From positions 1 to 64,000 of the forward strand of contig CAJMNM010000013.1 of assembly GCA_905214795.1 (NCBI GenBank): 64,000 bases of DNA, in the 5' to 3' direction. Below are positions 7,173 through 17,371 of this stretch, piece by piece (the stretch's first letter is position 1; each line of letters opens with the position of its first letter). The position numbers and the translations under genes are program-made. Source of the stretch: an uncultured bacterium (lineage in GTDB: Bacteria; Bacteroidota; Bacteroidia; Bacteroidales; Bacteroidaceae). The notes below the pieces were generated by a model. That model ran no database searches, was not told the DNA's origin, and was given only the letters and a program-made list of their open reading frames with translations.

Positions 7173-10061
7173 ATGAAAAAAGCCATACTGATCCTGGCAG
7201 GATTTGTCCTGCCGGGGTTTTCTTTATTCGCCCAGCGAGAGGACAGAAACCTGAAGGAGTGTCTGTCAGCTTACTTCAACAGTTATGAGACACAGTTCAC
7301 CACGCCACGTGACCGGTGCCGGGTTGACCGTGTAACAGTAGACAGCAACACCAAACAAATCAATGTTTTTGCCAACGAGCTGTTTGCCTCGCAGCCTTTT
7401 ACACCGGAAAATGTAGATGTCATCTACAAAACCGTAAAAGGACGGCTTCCGGCAAGCTATAAATCATACAATGTTACGGTTTACGGCAAAGACTACCCCA
7501 TTGAGGACCTTATCCCCAATGATATCCGTAAGAGTGCTGACCCGCAACGCAAATGGAATACACTGTACCGTGGCGCACCGTGGGTGGAAGAGGTGTCACG
7601 TCCATACCGTGCTACGGAAGGTCTTGAGGGACGTCATATGACGGTCTACGCCAGCCACGGAAGATATTACAAGAACGACATGGGTCGATGGAAATGGCAA
7701 AGACCATGTCTGCTCTGCTCCTGCGAGGATTTGCTGACACAAACCTTCGTAGTACCGTTTCTTATCCCGATGCTGGAAAACGCGGGTGCCTGTGTGTTTA
7801 CTCCGCGCGAAAGAGACTGGCAAAAAGCAGAAACCATTGTAGACAATGACCAGCCGGCACAAGGGGGTACGTATACGGAAAAGGACAACAAATTCAATTG
7901 GGTGACCGCCGAAACCGGTTTTGCCCGCAGAAAAGCCTATTACATAGAGGGTGAGAATCCGTTTACGGACGGAACAGCCCGTTTCACCCAGGCCACCAAC
8001 AAAAAAGGTTCCGCCTCGGAAATCAGATGGACCCCCCAGTTGCCTGAAGACGGACGTTATGCAGTATATGTATCTTATCAGTCATCGGCAAACAACGTAC
8101 CCGACGCACGTTATGAAGTGCGTCATAAAGGAATAACAAGCATATTCCACGTCAATCAGCGCATGGGCGGCAGCACATGGGTTTATCTCGGCACATTTGA
8201 GTTTGACAAAGACAATCCGCAGCGCAACTATGTCTGTCTGAGCAATCTGAGCGGATACCGTGGCATTGTGAGCGCGGACGCCGTACGTTTCGGAGGCGGC
8301 ATGGGGCTGATTGCAAGAGGCGACTCGCTGCAACCCGTGACAAGCGGAGTTCCCCGTTATCTGGAAGGTGCACGCTATAATGCGCAATGGAGCGGCATGC
8401 CCCGTTCTGTATACAGCAGCAAAAACGGTTTAAATGATTACAGCGACGACATCAACGTACGCTCGTACATGACCAACTATCTGGCCGGAGGCTCATGCTA
8501 CCTGCCGTCGGACAGCGGACTGCATGTACCCATCGAACTTTCCGTAGCCATACACAGCGACGCAGGTCTACGGAACGACAACTCGTATATAGGTACACTG
8601 GGTATCTATACCACAGATTTCAACGACGGCAAGCTGCCCGCAGGAATGCATCGCCTGAGTTCACGTGACCTCTGCGACCGCATAATGACACAGGTAGACC
8701 ATGACCTGACAGCGCTTTACGGACGGTGGCAGCGGCGGGCCATGTTCGACCGTAACTACAGTGAGACACGCGAACCGCAAATACCTTCGATGATTCTGGA
8801 AATGTTCTCTCACCAGAATTTCAGCGATATGGTCAAGGCTCATGACCCGATGTTCAAATTCAACATGGCCAGGGCAGTCTACAAGGGAATTCTGAAATAT
8901 TCGGCTTTCCAGCACGGTAAATCTTATACGGTGGCTCCGCTTCCGGTAAAGGATTTCTTTATCCGTCTGAACGAAAGCGAGCATGAGATGGAACTGTCAT
9001 GGGCGCCGCAAAACGACCCGCTGGAAGCATCGGCACGCCCTTCCGGTTACATTGTCTATACCAAGAAAGGCGACAGCGGATTTGACAACGGCACGTATGT
9101 AAAATCGCCAAACCTGACCATCGGAGTGGAACGCGACTGTATGTATGCCTTCAAAGTGGCAGCCGTAAACGAAGGCGGAAAGAGTTTTCCGTCTGAAACC
9201 CTTACAGCCATGATAGCCGGACATCCCACAGCCAGAATTCTTATCGTGGACGGCTTTCAGCGTGTAGCCGGACCACAGGTGGTGGAAACGGATTCAACAC
9301 GCGGATTTGACATGAACTATGACCCTGGAGTGCCCTACGGTAAATTCCCCGGCTACTGCGGCAACCAGCTGGTATACGGCAGAAACGGCTCGGCAGCCGG
9401 CATGAGCGGTAATGAGCTGGAAACGCAACTGATTGCCGGAAACACGTTTGACGGCTGTATGACACACGGCGAAGCCATCATGCACTCCGGGAAATACTCA
9501 TTTACATCGGCCAGCCGTGGAGCCGTGGAGAATCATAAAATAGACCTGAAAGATTATCACGTGGTGGATCTCTTTCTGGGACTCCAGAAAAACGACGGCT
9601 ACAGCACAGTGGCCTATCCTACACTGACGCCACAGATGGTCAACGCGTTACAGGAATATACCCGTATGCGCGGCAATCTGCTTGTGAGCGGTGCCTATCT
9701 GGGACGCGACCAGCGTACACGCGAGTCACTCGATTTCATTGGCAATACGCTGAAAGTGGATGCCTATGCTCCGCACAAAATGGACTCGGCCGCCGTCATC
9801 TCGGGCATGAACCTGCGTTTCGGCGTTTACAGCCGGCTGAACGAAACACATTATGCTGTAACCAACGCCGACTGTCTGATGCCGAAAAATGACGCTTACT
9901 CTACCTTGCTTTACGCGCCTTACAATTATTCGGCCGCCGTGGCCTATCCCGGTACAACCTACCGTAGCATTGCCATGGGATTCCCGTTTGAATGTATTAC
10001 AGAAGCAGACGTACGGAACAGAATTATGGAAGCTTTTCTCAATTTTCTGCTCGGACGATAG
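7173..10061 (+). CDS. Golvesin/xanthan-lyase-type domain fused to N-acetylmuramoyl-L-alanine amidase-like domain
   Basis: A 962-residue exported protein (signal peptide ending GFSLFAQ). After an N-terminal domain of about 130 residues comes an amidase_3-like fold interrupted by insertions: a first zinc-ligand candidate in YASHGRYYKND, a second in AIHSDAG, and a catalytic-Glu candidate in ILEMFSHQNF. Between the first two sits a golvesin C-terminal/Xly-type binding domain of about 130 residues (ending IVSADAVRFGGGMG). A fibronectin-III-like segment and a C-terminal domain follow. It probably cleaves or remodels peptidoglycan or another envelope polymer; the old name xanthan lyase comes from the binding domain only. 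Likely cotranscribed with the acyltransferase. Confidence 0.8.
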   Translation: MKKAILILAGFVLPGFSLFAQREDRNLKECLSAYFNSYETQFTTPRDRCRVDRVTVDSNTKQINVFANELFASQPFTPENVDVIYKTVKGRLPASYKSYNVTVYGKDYPIEDLIPNDIRKSADPQRKWNTLYRGAPWVEEVSRPYRATEGLEGRHMTVYASHGRYYKNDMGRWKWQRPCLLCSCEDLLTQTFVVPFLIPMLENAGACVFTPRERDWQKAETIVDNDQPAQGGTYTEKDNKFNWVTAETGFARRKAYYIEGENPFTDGTARFTQATNKKGSASEIRWTPQLPEDGRYAVYVSYQSSANNVPDARYEVRHKGITSIFHVNQRMGGSTWVYLGTFEFDKDNPQRNYVCLSNLSGYRGIVSADAVRFGGGMGLIARGDSLQPVTSGVPRYLEGARYNAQWSGMPRSVYSSKNGLNDYSDDINVRSYMTNYLAGGSCYLPSDSGLHVPIELSVAIHSDAGLRNDNSYIGTLGIYTTDFNDGKLPAGMHRLSSRDLCDRIMTQVDHDLTALYGRWQRRAMFDRNYSETREPQIPSMILEMFSHQNFSDMVKAHDPMFKFNMARAVYKGILKYSAFQHGKSYTVAPLPVKDFFIRLNESEHEMELSWAPQNDPLEASARPSGYIVYTKKGDSGFDNGTYVKSPNLTIGVERDCMYAFKVAAVNEGGKSFPSETLTAMIAGHPTARILIVDGFQRVAGPQVVETDSTRGFDMNYDPGVPYGKFPGYCGNQLVYGRNGSAAGMSGNELETQLIAGNTFDGCMTHGEAIMHSGKYSFTSASRGAVENHKIDLKDYHVVDLFLGLQKNDGYSTVAYPTLTPQMVNALQEYTRMRGNLLVSGAYLGRDQRTRESLDFIGNTLKVDAYAPHKMDSAAVISGMNLRFGVYSRLNETHYAVTNADCLMPKNDAYSTLLYAPYNYSAAVAYPGTTYRSIAMGFPFECITEADVRNRIMEAFLNFLLGR

Positions 10062-10080
10062 GTTGAGAACAAAAAAAGAC

Positions 10081-10088
10081 TATATTTG
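10081..10088 (+). promoter_or_regulatory. Promoter -7 box for the 108-residue gene
   Basis: TATATTTG lies 20 bp past the amidase stop codon and 24 bp before the ATG at 10113. No well-spaced TTTG is seen upstream. Confidence 0.5.
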
Positions 10089-10112
10089 CATGTTAATTTA
10101 AAAATAAAGATT

Positions 10113-10439
10113 ATGTACGAAATACAAACCAACGAAAAGGGTTCAAGACACATGTTCATCTCAGACGAGCATCTTGACACCATTGAGAAATACAGACTGT
10201 TCAACGAACTGATTGACAGTACAGGCATCGTAAACGAAATGGTGCTGGAGAAACTGCGCCTGAACGTACGTGCCCTGATGGAAGCCGACAAAGAGGCAAC
10301 CGACCTGATTGATCTGTGCAAAGATGTGCTTTACCACGAAAATATGAAAGCCTATGGTCTGAACCAGCTCATGCACCTGTATAAGAACTGGCAGGAGACT
10401 CACAACGAACTGACCGAATCGGCTGAAGAGGAAGAATAA
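10113..10439 (+). CDS. Conserved hypothetical helical protein
   Basis: A 108-residue protein beginning MYEIQTNEKGSRHMFISDEH. It is acidic and predicted largely helical, with an ESAEEEE tail and no membrane segment. I recognise no domain. A longer frame back to 10086 starts at a TTG that is part of the TATATTTG promoter box, so the ATG at 10113 is the sensible start. The YgiQ gene follows after 17 bp and is probably cotranscribed. Confidence 0.75.
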   Translation: MYEIQTNEKGSRHMFISDEHLDTIEKYRLFNELIDSTGIVNEMVLEKLRLNVRALMEADKEATDLIDLCKDVLYHENMKAYGLNQLMHLYKNWQETHNELTESAEEEE

Positions 10440-10456
10440 AGCACAACACGCCGCTG

Positions 10457-12448
10457 ATGAAGAATTACCGACTGACCGACTGGCTGCCTACAACAAAAAA
10501 AGAAATGGAACTGCGCGGATGGGCAGAAGCAGACATTATCCTGTTCAGCGCAGACGCTTACGTGGATCATCCGTCCTTTGGCGCGGCCGTCATCGGCCGC
10601 CTGCTCGAAGCGGAAGGACTGCGGGTGGCCATTGTACCCCAACCCGACTGGCATGGCGACTTCAGAGATTTCAAGAAACTGGGACGCCCACGTCTGTGGT
10701 TTGGTATCGCGCCGGGCTGTATGGACTCAATGGTGAACAAGTATACGGCCAACCGGCGTCTGCGCAGCGAAGATGCCTACTCGCCGGACGGACGGCACGA
10801 CCTGAGACCGGAATATCCGACAATTGTCTACACACAAATTCTCAAGAAGTTATATCCGGACGTACCGGTGATTCTCGGTGGAATCGAGGCTTCACTGCGC
10901 CGTCTGTCTCATTATGACTATTGGAAAGAAACGGTGAAACCGTGTATTCTTCTGGAAAGTCATGCCGACCTGATTGTATATGGTATGGGCGAAAAGCCTG
11001 TGCTGGACATTACACGGCGCCTGACAGACGCCATAGAATCGGGAAACGAGAATCTGGATTACGATGAAAACGGAGAAGCGCGCATCAACATGCGCACATT
11101 CAACGAGGTAATCCGCCGTGAGAGTCTGCCGCAAACGGTGATGGTTTACAAACGGGAACAGATACCCGGCGGCATCAAAGCAGACGACATCTGCCTGCAC
11201 AGTCACGAAGAATGTATTGAAAATCCGCGCGCACAGGCAGAAAACTTCCGTTTCATCGAAGAAGAAAGCAATAAATACCACGCCAGCCGCATAATTCAAC
11301 AGACGGGCGACCGCTTTACCGTTGTCAATCCGCCATGGGAACCGATGTCGCAGGCAGAAATCGACCATTCCTTCGATTTGCCATACACAAGGTTGCCGCA
11401 TCCCAAATATAAAGGCAAGCGTATTCCGGCTTATGAGATGATTAAATTCTCGGTGAATATGCACCGTGGCTGTTTTGGCGGTTGCGCGTTCTGTACCATA
11501 TCGGCCCATCAGGGCAAGTTTATCGTGAACCGCAGCAAGGAGAGCATTCTGAAAGAGGTGAAAGCCATTACGGAAATGCCTGACTTCAAAGGGTATCTGT
11601 CAGATCTGGGCGGTCCGTCGGCCAACATGTACGGCATGCGCGGCAAGAATCTGAAAGCCTGCGCCAAATGTAAGAGGCCATCGTGCATCCATCCCGAAAT
11701 CTGTCCGAACCTGAATACCGACCACAGTGCCCTGCTGGACATTTACCATGCCGTAGACGCTCTGCCGGGTATCAAAAAGAGTTTCATAGGCAGCGGCATA
11801 CGATATGACCTGCTGCTGCACGATACAAAAGACGAGCATGTGAACCGTGTGAACGCACAATATACACGGGAGCTGATTACACGCCATGTGAGCGGACGAC
11901 TGAAGGTGGCTCCCGAACACACCAGCGACCGTGTGTTGTATCTGATGCGCAAACCGTCTTTCAAACAATTCGGCGAATTCAAACAGATTTTTGACCGTAT
12001 CAATAATGAGGAGCATCTGCATCAGCAGATTATCCCCTATTTTATCAGCAGTCATCCCGGATGCACGGAAGAAGACATGGCCGAACTGGCCGTGCAGACC
12101 AAAGCACTTGACTTCCAGCTGGAGCAGGTACAGGACTTCACACCGACACCTATGACTGTAAGTACCGAAGCATGGGCCACAGGCTATCACCCGTACACAC
12201 TTGAACAGGTGTTCAGCGCCCATTCGCCCCAGGAAAAGCTGGCACAGCGCATGTTCTTCTTCTGGTACAAACCCGAATATCAGGAACAGATAAAGAAAGA
12301 ATTATATCGCATACACCGTCCTGACCTTATAGCCAGACTTTTCGGCCCGCATGGCGGACAGAACCACTTCCGCACAGAGAACAAACGGAGTGAATCCGGA
12401 CAGGATGTCCGCGGGGATTTCAGAGACAGGAAACGACGCAAAAAATAA
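10457..12448 (+). CDS. YgiQ family radical SAM protein
   Basis: A 663-residue member of the YgiQ/UPF0313 radical SAM family. The N-terminal half is a B12-binding-like region (FSADAYVDHPSFGAAVIGR, GGIEASLRRLSHYDYW). The radical SAM core follows, with the cluster-binding MHRGCFGGCAFCTISAHQG (C-x3-C-x2-C). A second Cys group, CAKCKRPSCIHPEICPNL, could hold an additional cluster. The tail is basic (RDRKRRKK). The substrate of this family is not established. Length and domain order are normal for Bacteroidales. Confidence 0.92.
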   Translation: MKNYRLTDWLPTTKKEMELRGWAEADIILFSADAYVDHPSFGAAVIGRLLEAEGLRVAIVPQPDWHGDFRDFKKLGRPRLWFGIAPGCMDSMVNKYTANRRLRSEDAYSPDGRHDLRPEYPTIVYTQILKKLYPDVPVILGGIEASLRRLSHYDYWKETVKPCILLESHADLIVYGMGEKPVLDITRRLTDAIESGNENLDYDENGEARINMRTFNEVIRRESLPQTVMVYKREQIPGGIKADDICLHSHEECIENPRAQAENFRFIEEESNKYHASRIIQQTGDRFTVVNPPWEPMSQAEIDHSFDLPYTRLPHPKYKGKRIPAYEMIKFSVNMHRGCFGGCAFCTISAHQGKFIVNRSKESILKEVKAITEMPDFKGYLSDLGGPSANMYGMRGKNLKACAKCKRPSCIHPEICPNLNTDHSALLDIYHAVDALPGIKKSFIGSGIRYDLLLHDTKDEHVNRVNAQYTRELITRHVSGRLKVAPEHTSDRVLYLMRKPSFKQFGEFKQIFDRINNEEHLHQQIIPYFISSHPGCTEEDMAELAVQTKALDFQLEQVQDFTPTPMTVSTEAWATGYHPYTLEQVFSAHSPQEKLAQRMFFFWYKPEYQEQIKKELYRIHRPDLIARLFGPHGGQNHFRTENKRSESGQDVRGDFRDRKRRKK

Positions 12449-12501
12449 ACAGATAGTGACAGAAACAATCAGCACATCAGTAACTGACGATTTTGACACC
12501 T

Positions 12502-13905
12502 ATGTTAGACATCATTAATAATTTTCTGTGGGGCTATGTGCTTATCATAGCCTTATTGGGTTGCGCCGTATATTTTACGGTGCGCAGCCGTTTCGTGCAA
12601 TTCAGAATGATTCGTGAAATGGTACGGCTCCTGAGCGACTCAGGCGCCAAAGACGAAGACCGTGCCGAACACGAATCGCACCAACATATCTCGTCATTTC
12701 AGGCTTTTGCCATCTCACTGGCCAGCCGTGTGGGTACGGGGAATCTGGCAGGCGTAGCATCTGCCATTGCCGTCGGCGGTCCGGGTGCCGTATTCTGGAT
12801 GTGGATTATCGCCCTTCTCGGCGCAGCCAGCGCCTTTGTGGAAAGCACACTGGCCCAACTGTATAAAACCCGCCACAATAAAGCGTATGTGGGCGGACCG
12901 GCCTATTACATGTGGAAAGGTCTGCACAGCCGTTGGATGAGTCTGACATTTGCCATACTTATCACACTGACTTTCGGTTTCGCCTTTAACTCCGTGCAGA
13001 GCAACACCATCTGTGAGGCCATGACCAAGGCTTTTGACTGGAATCCGGTCTATATGGGAAGCATACTGACCCTGCTGACCGCAGCCTGCATATTCGGCGG
13101 ATTACGCCGAATCGCACGAATCAGCAGTGTTATTGTCCCCATCATGGCACTGGGGTATATCCTGCTTGCGCTGGTCATCGTGATTATGCGCATCGGCGAG
13201 CTGCCACATGTCATCGGACTGATTATATCACACGCATTCGGCTGGGAACAGGTATTCGGCGGCGGTGTAGGTATGGCTGTCATGCAAGGCATCAAACGCG
13301 GCCTGTTCAGCAACGAAGCCGGAATGGGTTCGGCTCCGAACGCAGCGGCCACAGCAAGTGTGTCACACCCTGTCAAACAAGGACTGATACAGACCCTGGG
13401 CGTCTTTACCGACACACTGCTGATTTGTACCTGTACGGCGTTCATCATCCTGTTCAGCGGCGCGCCACTTGACGGTTCAGCCGACGGTGTGCAACTGACA
13501 CAACAGGCACTGACCATGGAAATAGGCGGAAGCGGTGAGATATTCATAGCCATAGCCATTTTCTTTTTTGCCTTCAGCAGTATATTGGGTAATTATTATT
13601 ACGGCGAAGCAAACATCCATTTCATGACCAAACGGCGTTGGGTCATCACGTGTTACAGGCTGGCTGTTACAGGCTTTGTACTGTTCGGCTCGCTGACCAC
13701 CCTGCGTACGGCATGGAATCTGGCAGACCTGATGATGGCGCTGATGACACTGTGTAATCTGGTAGCCATTATCCGACTGTCGCCTGTGGCTTTCATTATG
13801 CTGAAAGACTATATGAATCAAAAGAAAGCCGGACAGAAAAGTCCGGTGTTCCGCAAGACTTCGTTACCTGAGCAAGTGCAGAAGGACGTGGAATTGTGGT
13901 CCTGA
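12502..13905 (+). CDS. Sodium:alanine (AGCS) family symporter
   Basis: A 467-residue integral membrane protein with about ten hydrophobic helices, matching the alanine-or-glycine:cation symporter family. Landmarks are FAISLASRVGTGNLAGVASA (sodium and substrate site on the first helices), GGPGAVFWMW, VGGPAYYMWKG and KRGLFSNEAGMGSAPNAAA. It should import alanine or glycine with Na+ across the inner membrane. The start is the ATG at 12502 (MLDIINNFLWGYVL); the frame upstream reaches only a TTG. The EFR1 gene begins 23 bp downstream and may be in the same transcript. Confidence 0.92.
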   Translation: MLDIINNFLWGYVLIIALLGCAVYFTVRSRFVQFRMIREMVRLLSDSGAKDEDRAEHESHQHISSFQAFAISLASRVGTGNLAGVASAIAVGGPGAVFWMWIIALLGAASAFVESTLAQLYKTRHNKAYVGGPAYYMWKGLHSRWMSLTFAILITLTFGFAFNSVQSNTICEAMTKAFDWNPVYMGSILTLLTAACIFGGLRRIARISSVIVPIMALGYILLALVIVIMRIGELPHVIGLIISHAFGWEQVFGGGVGMAVMQGIKRGLFSNEAGMGSAPNAAATASVSHPVKQGLIQTLGVFTDTLLICTCTAFIILFSGAPLDGSADGVQLTQQALTMEIGGSGEIFIAIAIFFFAFSSILGNYYYGEANIHFMTKRRWVITCYRLAVTGFVLFGSLTTLRTAWNLADLMMALMTLCNLVAIIRLSPVAFIMLKDYMNQKKAGQKSPVFRKTSLPEQVQKDVELWS

Positions 13906-13928
13906 CAAACAATTAATCTGTAATCGCC

Positions 13929-14726
13929 ATGATATTTTATTTCTCAGGTACCGGCAACACGCGCCACACTGCCAGAATATTGGCCGAGCGCACCAATGAG
14001 CAGCTGTTTGACCTTGCGGCCGAGCTTCGTCAGCACAGCGGGAAGGGTTTCCTGCATTACGCACCGGATGCGGATGAGCGTATCGGTTTCGCTTTCCCCG
14101 TCCATTCGTGGGGGCCGCCAGAAATCGTGACAGATTTTATCAGACGGCTTGCCCTTGACGGTTATCAGGAACAATACTGCTATTTTGTATGTACATGCGG
14201 AGACGATGTGGGTGAAACCTGTAACATTCTGAAACAGGTACTGGCAGAAAGAGGTTACCGGCTAGACGCAGGATTCAATGTATTCATGCCGAACACTTAT
14301 GTGTCTTTTCCGGGATTCGATATAGATGACGAACAGACTGCCACAAGGAAACTTCACGACGCTGTGGAACGAACAGACGCCATCTGCGAAAAGATTATCG
14401 CACGCGAACGGAACCGGTTTGAGCTGTTCGAGGGAACCTGCGCCAAGCTAAAAAGCTATGTGGTCAGACCTCTGTTCAACCGTTTTCTGCTGACCGACAG
14501 GCCCTTTCATGTGACAACCGATTGCATATCGTGCGGAAAATGTGCCACTGTATGCCCCACGGGCAACATCAGGATGACGGACGGGAAGCCACAGTGGCTG
14601 GGCCACTGCACCAGTTGTCTGGCCTGCTATCATTACTGTCCGTCACATGCCATCATGTATGGTCGCCTGACCCGACAAAAAGGACAATACAATTACGAGA
14701 AATACACTAAAAAAAGCATAAAATGA
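13929..14726 (+). CDS. EFR1-family ferredoxin with flavodoxin-like domain
   Basis: A 265-residue cytosolic redox protein. The N-terminus has a flavodoxin-type FMN loop (FYFSGTGNTRHTA), and the C-terminal 70 residues hold two 4Fe-4S cluster motifs (CISCGKCATVCP and CTSCLACYHYCP). This is the layout of the EFR1 family in anaerobes, thought to shuttle electrons for undefined reductases. Its TGA overlaps the ATG of menA in ATGA, indicating coupled translation; a role near menaquinone or anaerobic respiration is possible but inferred only from position. Confidence 0.9.
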   Translation: MIFYFSGTGNTRHTARILAERTNEQLFDLAAELRQHSGKGFLHYAPDADERIGFAFPVHSWGPPEIVTDFIRRLALDGYQEQYCYFVCTCGDDVGETCNILKQVLAERGYRLDAGFNVFMPNTYVSFPGFDIDDEQTATRKLHDAVERTDAICEKIIARERNRFELFEGTCAKLKSYVVRPLFNRFLLTDRPFHVTTDCISCGKCATVCPTGNIRMTDGKPQWLGHCTSCLACYHYCPSHAIMYGRLTRQKGQYNYEKYTKKSIK

Positions 14727-15610
14727 GTACTACTATCATTGAAACGAACTCCATCAAGGCCTGGTTACTGGCTGCCCGTCCCAAGACACTTACCGGCGCA
14801 GCCTCGCCTGTACTCATCGGTCTGGCCATGGCTTCAACCGACGGGCATCTTAAATTCATACCTGCCCTGCTCTGTTTCCTTTTCGCCTTTCTGATGCAGA
14901 TAGACGCCAACCTGATTAATGATTATTACGATTTCAAGAAAGGCATTGACAACAAAAAACGTCTCGGTCCGAAACGGGCCTGCGCAGAAGGATGGATTAC
15001 CATGCCGGTGATGCGAAAAGGCATTCTGCTCATAACGGGACTATCCTGCCTGACCGGCCTGCCACTCATCTATTATGGGGGGGCTTCAATGATTCTGATA
15101 GGCATGGTGTGTGTAGTATTCTGTTTTCTTTATACCACACTGATGGCCCGAAAAGGTCTTGGCGATATTCTGGTGCTGGTGTTTTTCGGCATTATACCGG
15201 TGTGCGCCACTTACTATATACAGATACATCAGTTCAGCTGGGTGGCTTTCACGCTGTCAATAGCCTGCGGACTGGCCATAGACTGCCTGTTGATTGTAAA
15301 CAACTACCGTGACCGGGAAACGGATGCCGAAAGCGGGAAAATGACACTGGCAGTCAAACTGGGCGAACGAGGAACCGAACAACTTTATCTATGGATAGGA
15401 ATAGCGGCCGTTGTCCTGTGCCAAATCATGTGGTTTGACGGACACCGTGCCGGCGCCATTCTACCCATGATTTATCTGTTCCCACACATTACGACATGGC
15501 AACATATGGTGAAAATAAAACGTGGCATACAACTGAACCGCGTCTTAAGTCAGACGGCAAGAAACATGTTTTTCTTCGGTATTCTGCTGGCTATAGGACT
15601 GGTTATCTAG
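14723..15610 (+). CDS. menA: 1,4-dihydroxy-2-naphthoate polyprenyltransferase
   Basis: A 295-residue UbiA-superfamily prenyltransferase that attaches the isoprenoid tail to 1,4-dihydroxy-2-naphthoate to form demethylmenaquinone. It is inner-membrane, with eight to nine hydrophobic helices. The first Asp-rich motif is LINDYYDFKKGID and the second is NNYRDRETDAESGKMTLAV, both characteristic of MenA. Overlap with the EFR1 gene gives a two-gene unit. Length is normal. Confidence 0.92.
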   Translation: MSTTIIETNSIKAWLLAARPKTLTGAASPVLIGLAMASTDGHLKFIPALLCFLFAFLMQIDANLINDYYDFKKGIDNKKRLGPKRACAEGWITMPVMRKGILLITGLSCLTGLPLIYYGGASMILIGMVCVVFCFLYTTLMARKGLGDILVLVFFGIIPVCATYYIQIHQFSWVAFTLSIACGLAIDCLLIVNNYRDRETDAESGKMTLAVKLGERGTEQLYLWIGIAAVVLCQIMWFDGHRAGAILPMIYLFPHITTWQHMVKIKRGIQLNRVLSQTARNMFFFGILLAIGLVI

Positions 15611-15673
15611 ACATGAAAGAAGAATAAATCTACATATAAGTCAAAAGAATAAAAACATTAACTCTTTATATTT

Positions 15674-17371
15674 ATGGCAACTACAGACGATAAAAAGATT
15701 ATTTTCTCAATGGTCGGCGTCAGCAAGACCATACAACAAACCAACAAACAGGTTCTTAAGAACATTTACCTGAGTTTCTTCTACGGCGCAAAAATCGGTA
15801 TCATCGGTCTGAACGGTGCCGGTAAATCTACATTGATGAAAATCATAGCCGGACTGGACCAGAACTATCAGGGAGAAGTGGTTTTCTCACCGGGTTATTC
15901 GGTAGGTTACCTGCCTCAGGATCCCCAACTTGACCCGAACAAGACTGTTAAAGAAGTTGTTATGGAAGGGGTACAACCCATTGTAGACGCCCTGACAGAA
16001 TACGAAGAAATCAACCAGAAATTCGGTCTGCCGGAATATTATGAAGACGAAAACAAGATGAACGCGCTGTTTGCCAGACAAGGTGAACTGCAAGATATCA
16101 TAGACAGTACGGACGCATGGAATCTGGACAGCAAACTGGAACGCGCCATGGACGCGTTGCGTTGTCCGCCGGCCGACCAATCGGTAGAAAACCTTTCAGG
16201 CGGTGAAAGACGCCGTGTGGCATTATGCCGTCTGCTTCTGCAAAAGCCCGATGTATTGCTGCTTGACGAGCCTACCAACCACCTGGACGCTGAAAGTATA
16301 GACTGGCTGGAACAACATCTTAACCAATATGAAGGTACTGTCATCGCAGTTACCCACGACCGTTACTTCCTGGATGACGTAGCCGGCTGGATTCTTGAAC
16401 TGGACCGTGGCGAAGGTATTCCATGGAAAGGAAACTACTCTTCATGGCTGGAACAAAAAACCAAGCGTATGGAGATGGAAGAAAAAGTGGCCAGCAAGCG
16501 CCGCAAGACATTGGAACGTGAGTTGGAATGGGTACGCATGGCTCCGAAAGCCCGCCAGGCCAAGGGTAAGGCCCGTCTGAACTCATACGACAAGCTGCTC
16601 AACGAAGACCAGAAGGAGAAAGAAGAGAAACTGGAAATCTATATCCCCAACGGACCACGTCTCGGCAACAAGGTTATTGAAGCCATCCATGTAAAGAAAG
16701 CCTTTGGGGAGAAGGTGCTGTTCAACGACTTGAACTTTACACTTCCACCCAACGGTATTGTAGGTGTAATCGGTCCGAACGGTGCGGGAAAAACAACCCT
16801 GTTCCGTCTGATTATGGGTCTGGAAACTCCTGATGCCGGTACGTTTGAAGTAGGCGAAACCGTGAAACTGGCTTATGTGGACCAAACCCACAAAGACATC
16901 TCACCGGAAAAAACCGTTTATGAAGTTATCAGCGGCGGAAACGAACTGATACGCATGGGCAACCGTGACGTGAATGTACGTGCATATCTGAGCCGTTTCA
17001 ACTTCTCGGGCGGCGACCAGGAAAAGAAATGCGGTGTGCTTTCGGGCGGTGAGCGTAACCGTCTGCATCTGGCCATGGCTCTGAAAGAAGAAGGCAACGT
17101 GTTGCTGCTTGACGAGCCGACCAACGATATTGACGTGAACACCCTACGCGCGTTAGAAGAAGGTCTGGAGGCATTTGCAGGCTGCGCGGTGGTAATCAGT
17201 CACGACCGCTGGTTCCTGGACCGTATCTGTACGCACATCCTGGCCTTTGAAGGAGACGGCAACGTTTACTTCTACGAAGGCAGCTATTCAGAATATGAAA
17301 GCCATAAGATGAAACGTCTCGGACTGGAAGAACCCAAACGTATACGTTACCGTAAACTGATGGAAGACTAA
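15674..17371 (+). CDS. ettA: Energy-dependent translational throttle protein EttA (ABC-F)
   Basis: A 565-residue ABC-F ATPase without transmembrane parts. Two nucleotide-binding domains carry Walker A GLNGAGKSTL and GPNGAGKTTL, signatures LSGGERRRVALCR and LSGGERNRLHLAM, and two Walker B motifs LLLDEPTN. A charged arm/linker of about residues 240-330 (KTKRMEMEEKVASKRRKTLE) fits EttA, which binds the ribosomal E site and gates translation by ATP level. It is followed in an overlapping TAATG junction by the SUI1-domain gene, which suggests a translation-related operon. Confidence 0.93.
   Translation: MATTDDKKIIFSMVGVSKTIQQTNKQVLKNIYLSFFYGAKIGIIGLNGAGKSTLMKIIAGLDQNYQGEVVFSPGYSVGYLPQDPQLDPNKTVKEVVMEGVQPIVDALTEYEEINQKFGLPEYYEDENKMNALFARQGELQDIIDSTDAWNLDSKLERAMDALRCPPADQSVENLSGGERRRVALCRLLLQKPDVLLLDEPTNHLDAESIDWLEQHLNQYEGTVIAVTHDRYFLDDVAGWILELDRGEGIPWKGNYSSWLEQKTKRMEMEEKVASKRRKTLERELEWVRMAPKARQAKGKARLNSYDKLLNEDQKEKEEKLEIYIPNGPRLGNKVIEAIHVKKAFGEKVLFNDLNFTLPPNGIVGVIGPNGAGKTTLFRLIMGLETPDAGTFEVGETVKLAYVDQTHKDISPEKTVYEVISGGNELIRMGNRDVNVRAYLSRFNFSGGDQEKKCGVLSGGERNRLHLAMALKEEGNVLLLDEPTNDIDVNTLRALEEGLEAFAGCAVVISHDRWFLDRICTHILAFEGDGNVYFYEGSYSEYESHKMKRLGLEEPKRIRYRKLMED

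Noticed and set aside
12493..12501. Upstream TTG start for the AGCS symporter (same issue at 4436, 6600, 10086, 22971, 32617, 61338)
   Set aside because: In each case a nearby ATG fits the family N-terminus or the TTG is part of a promoter box, so the ATG was chosen. gldE is the exception, where the TTG form fits homologues better.
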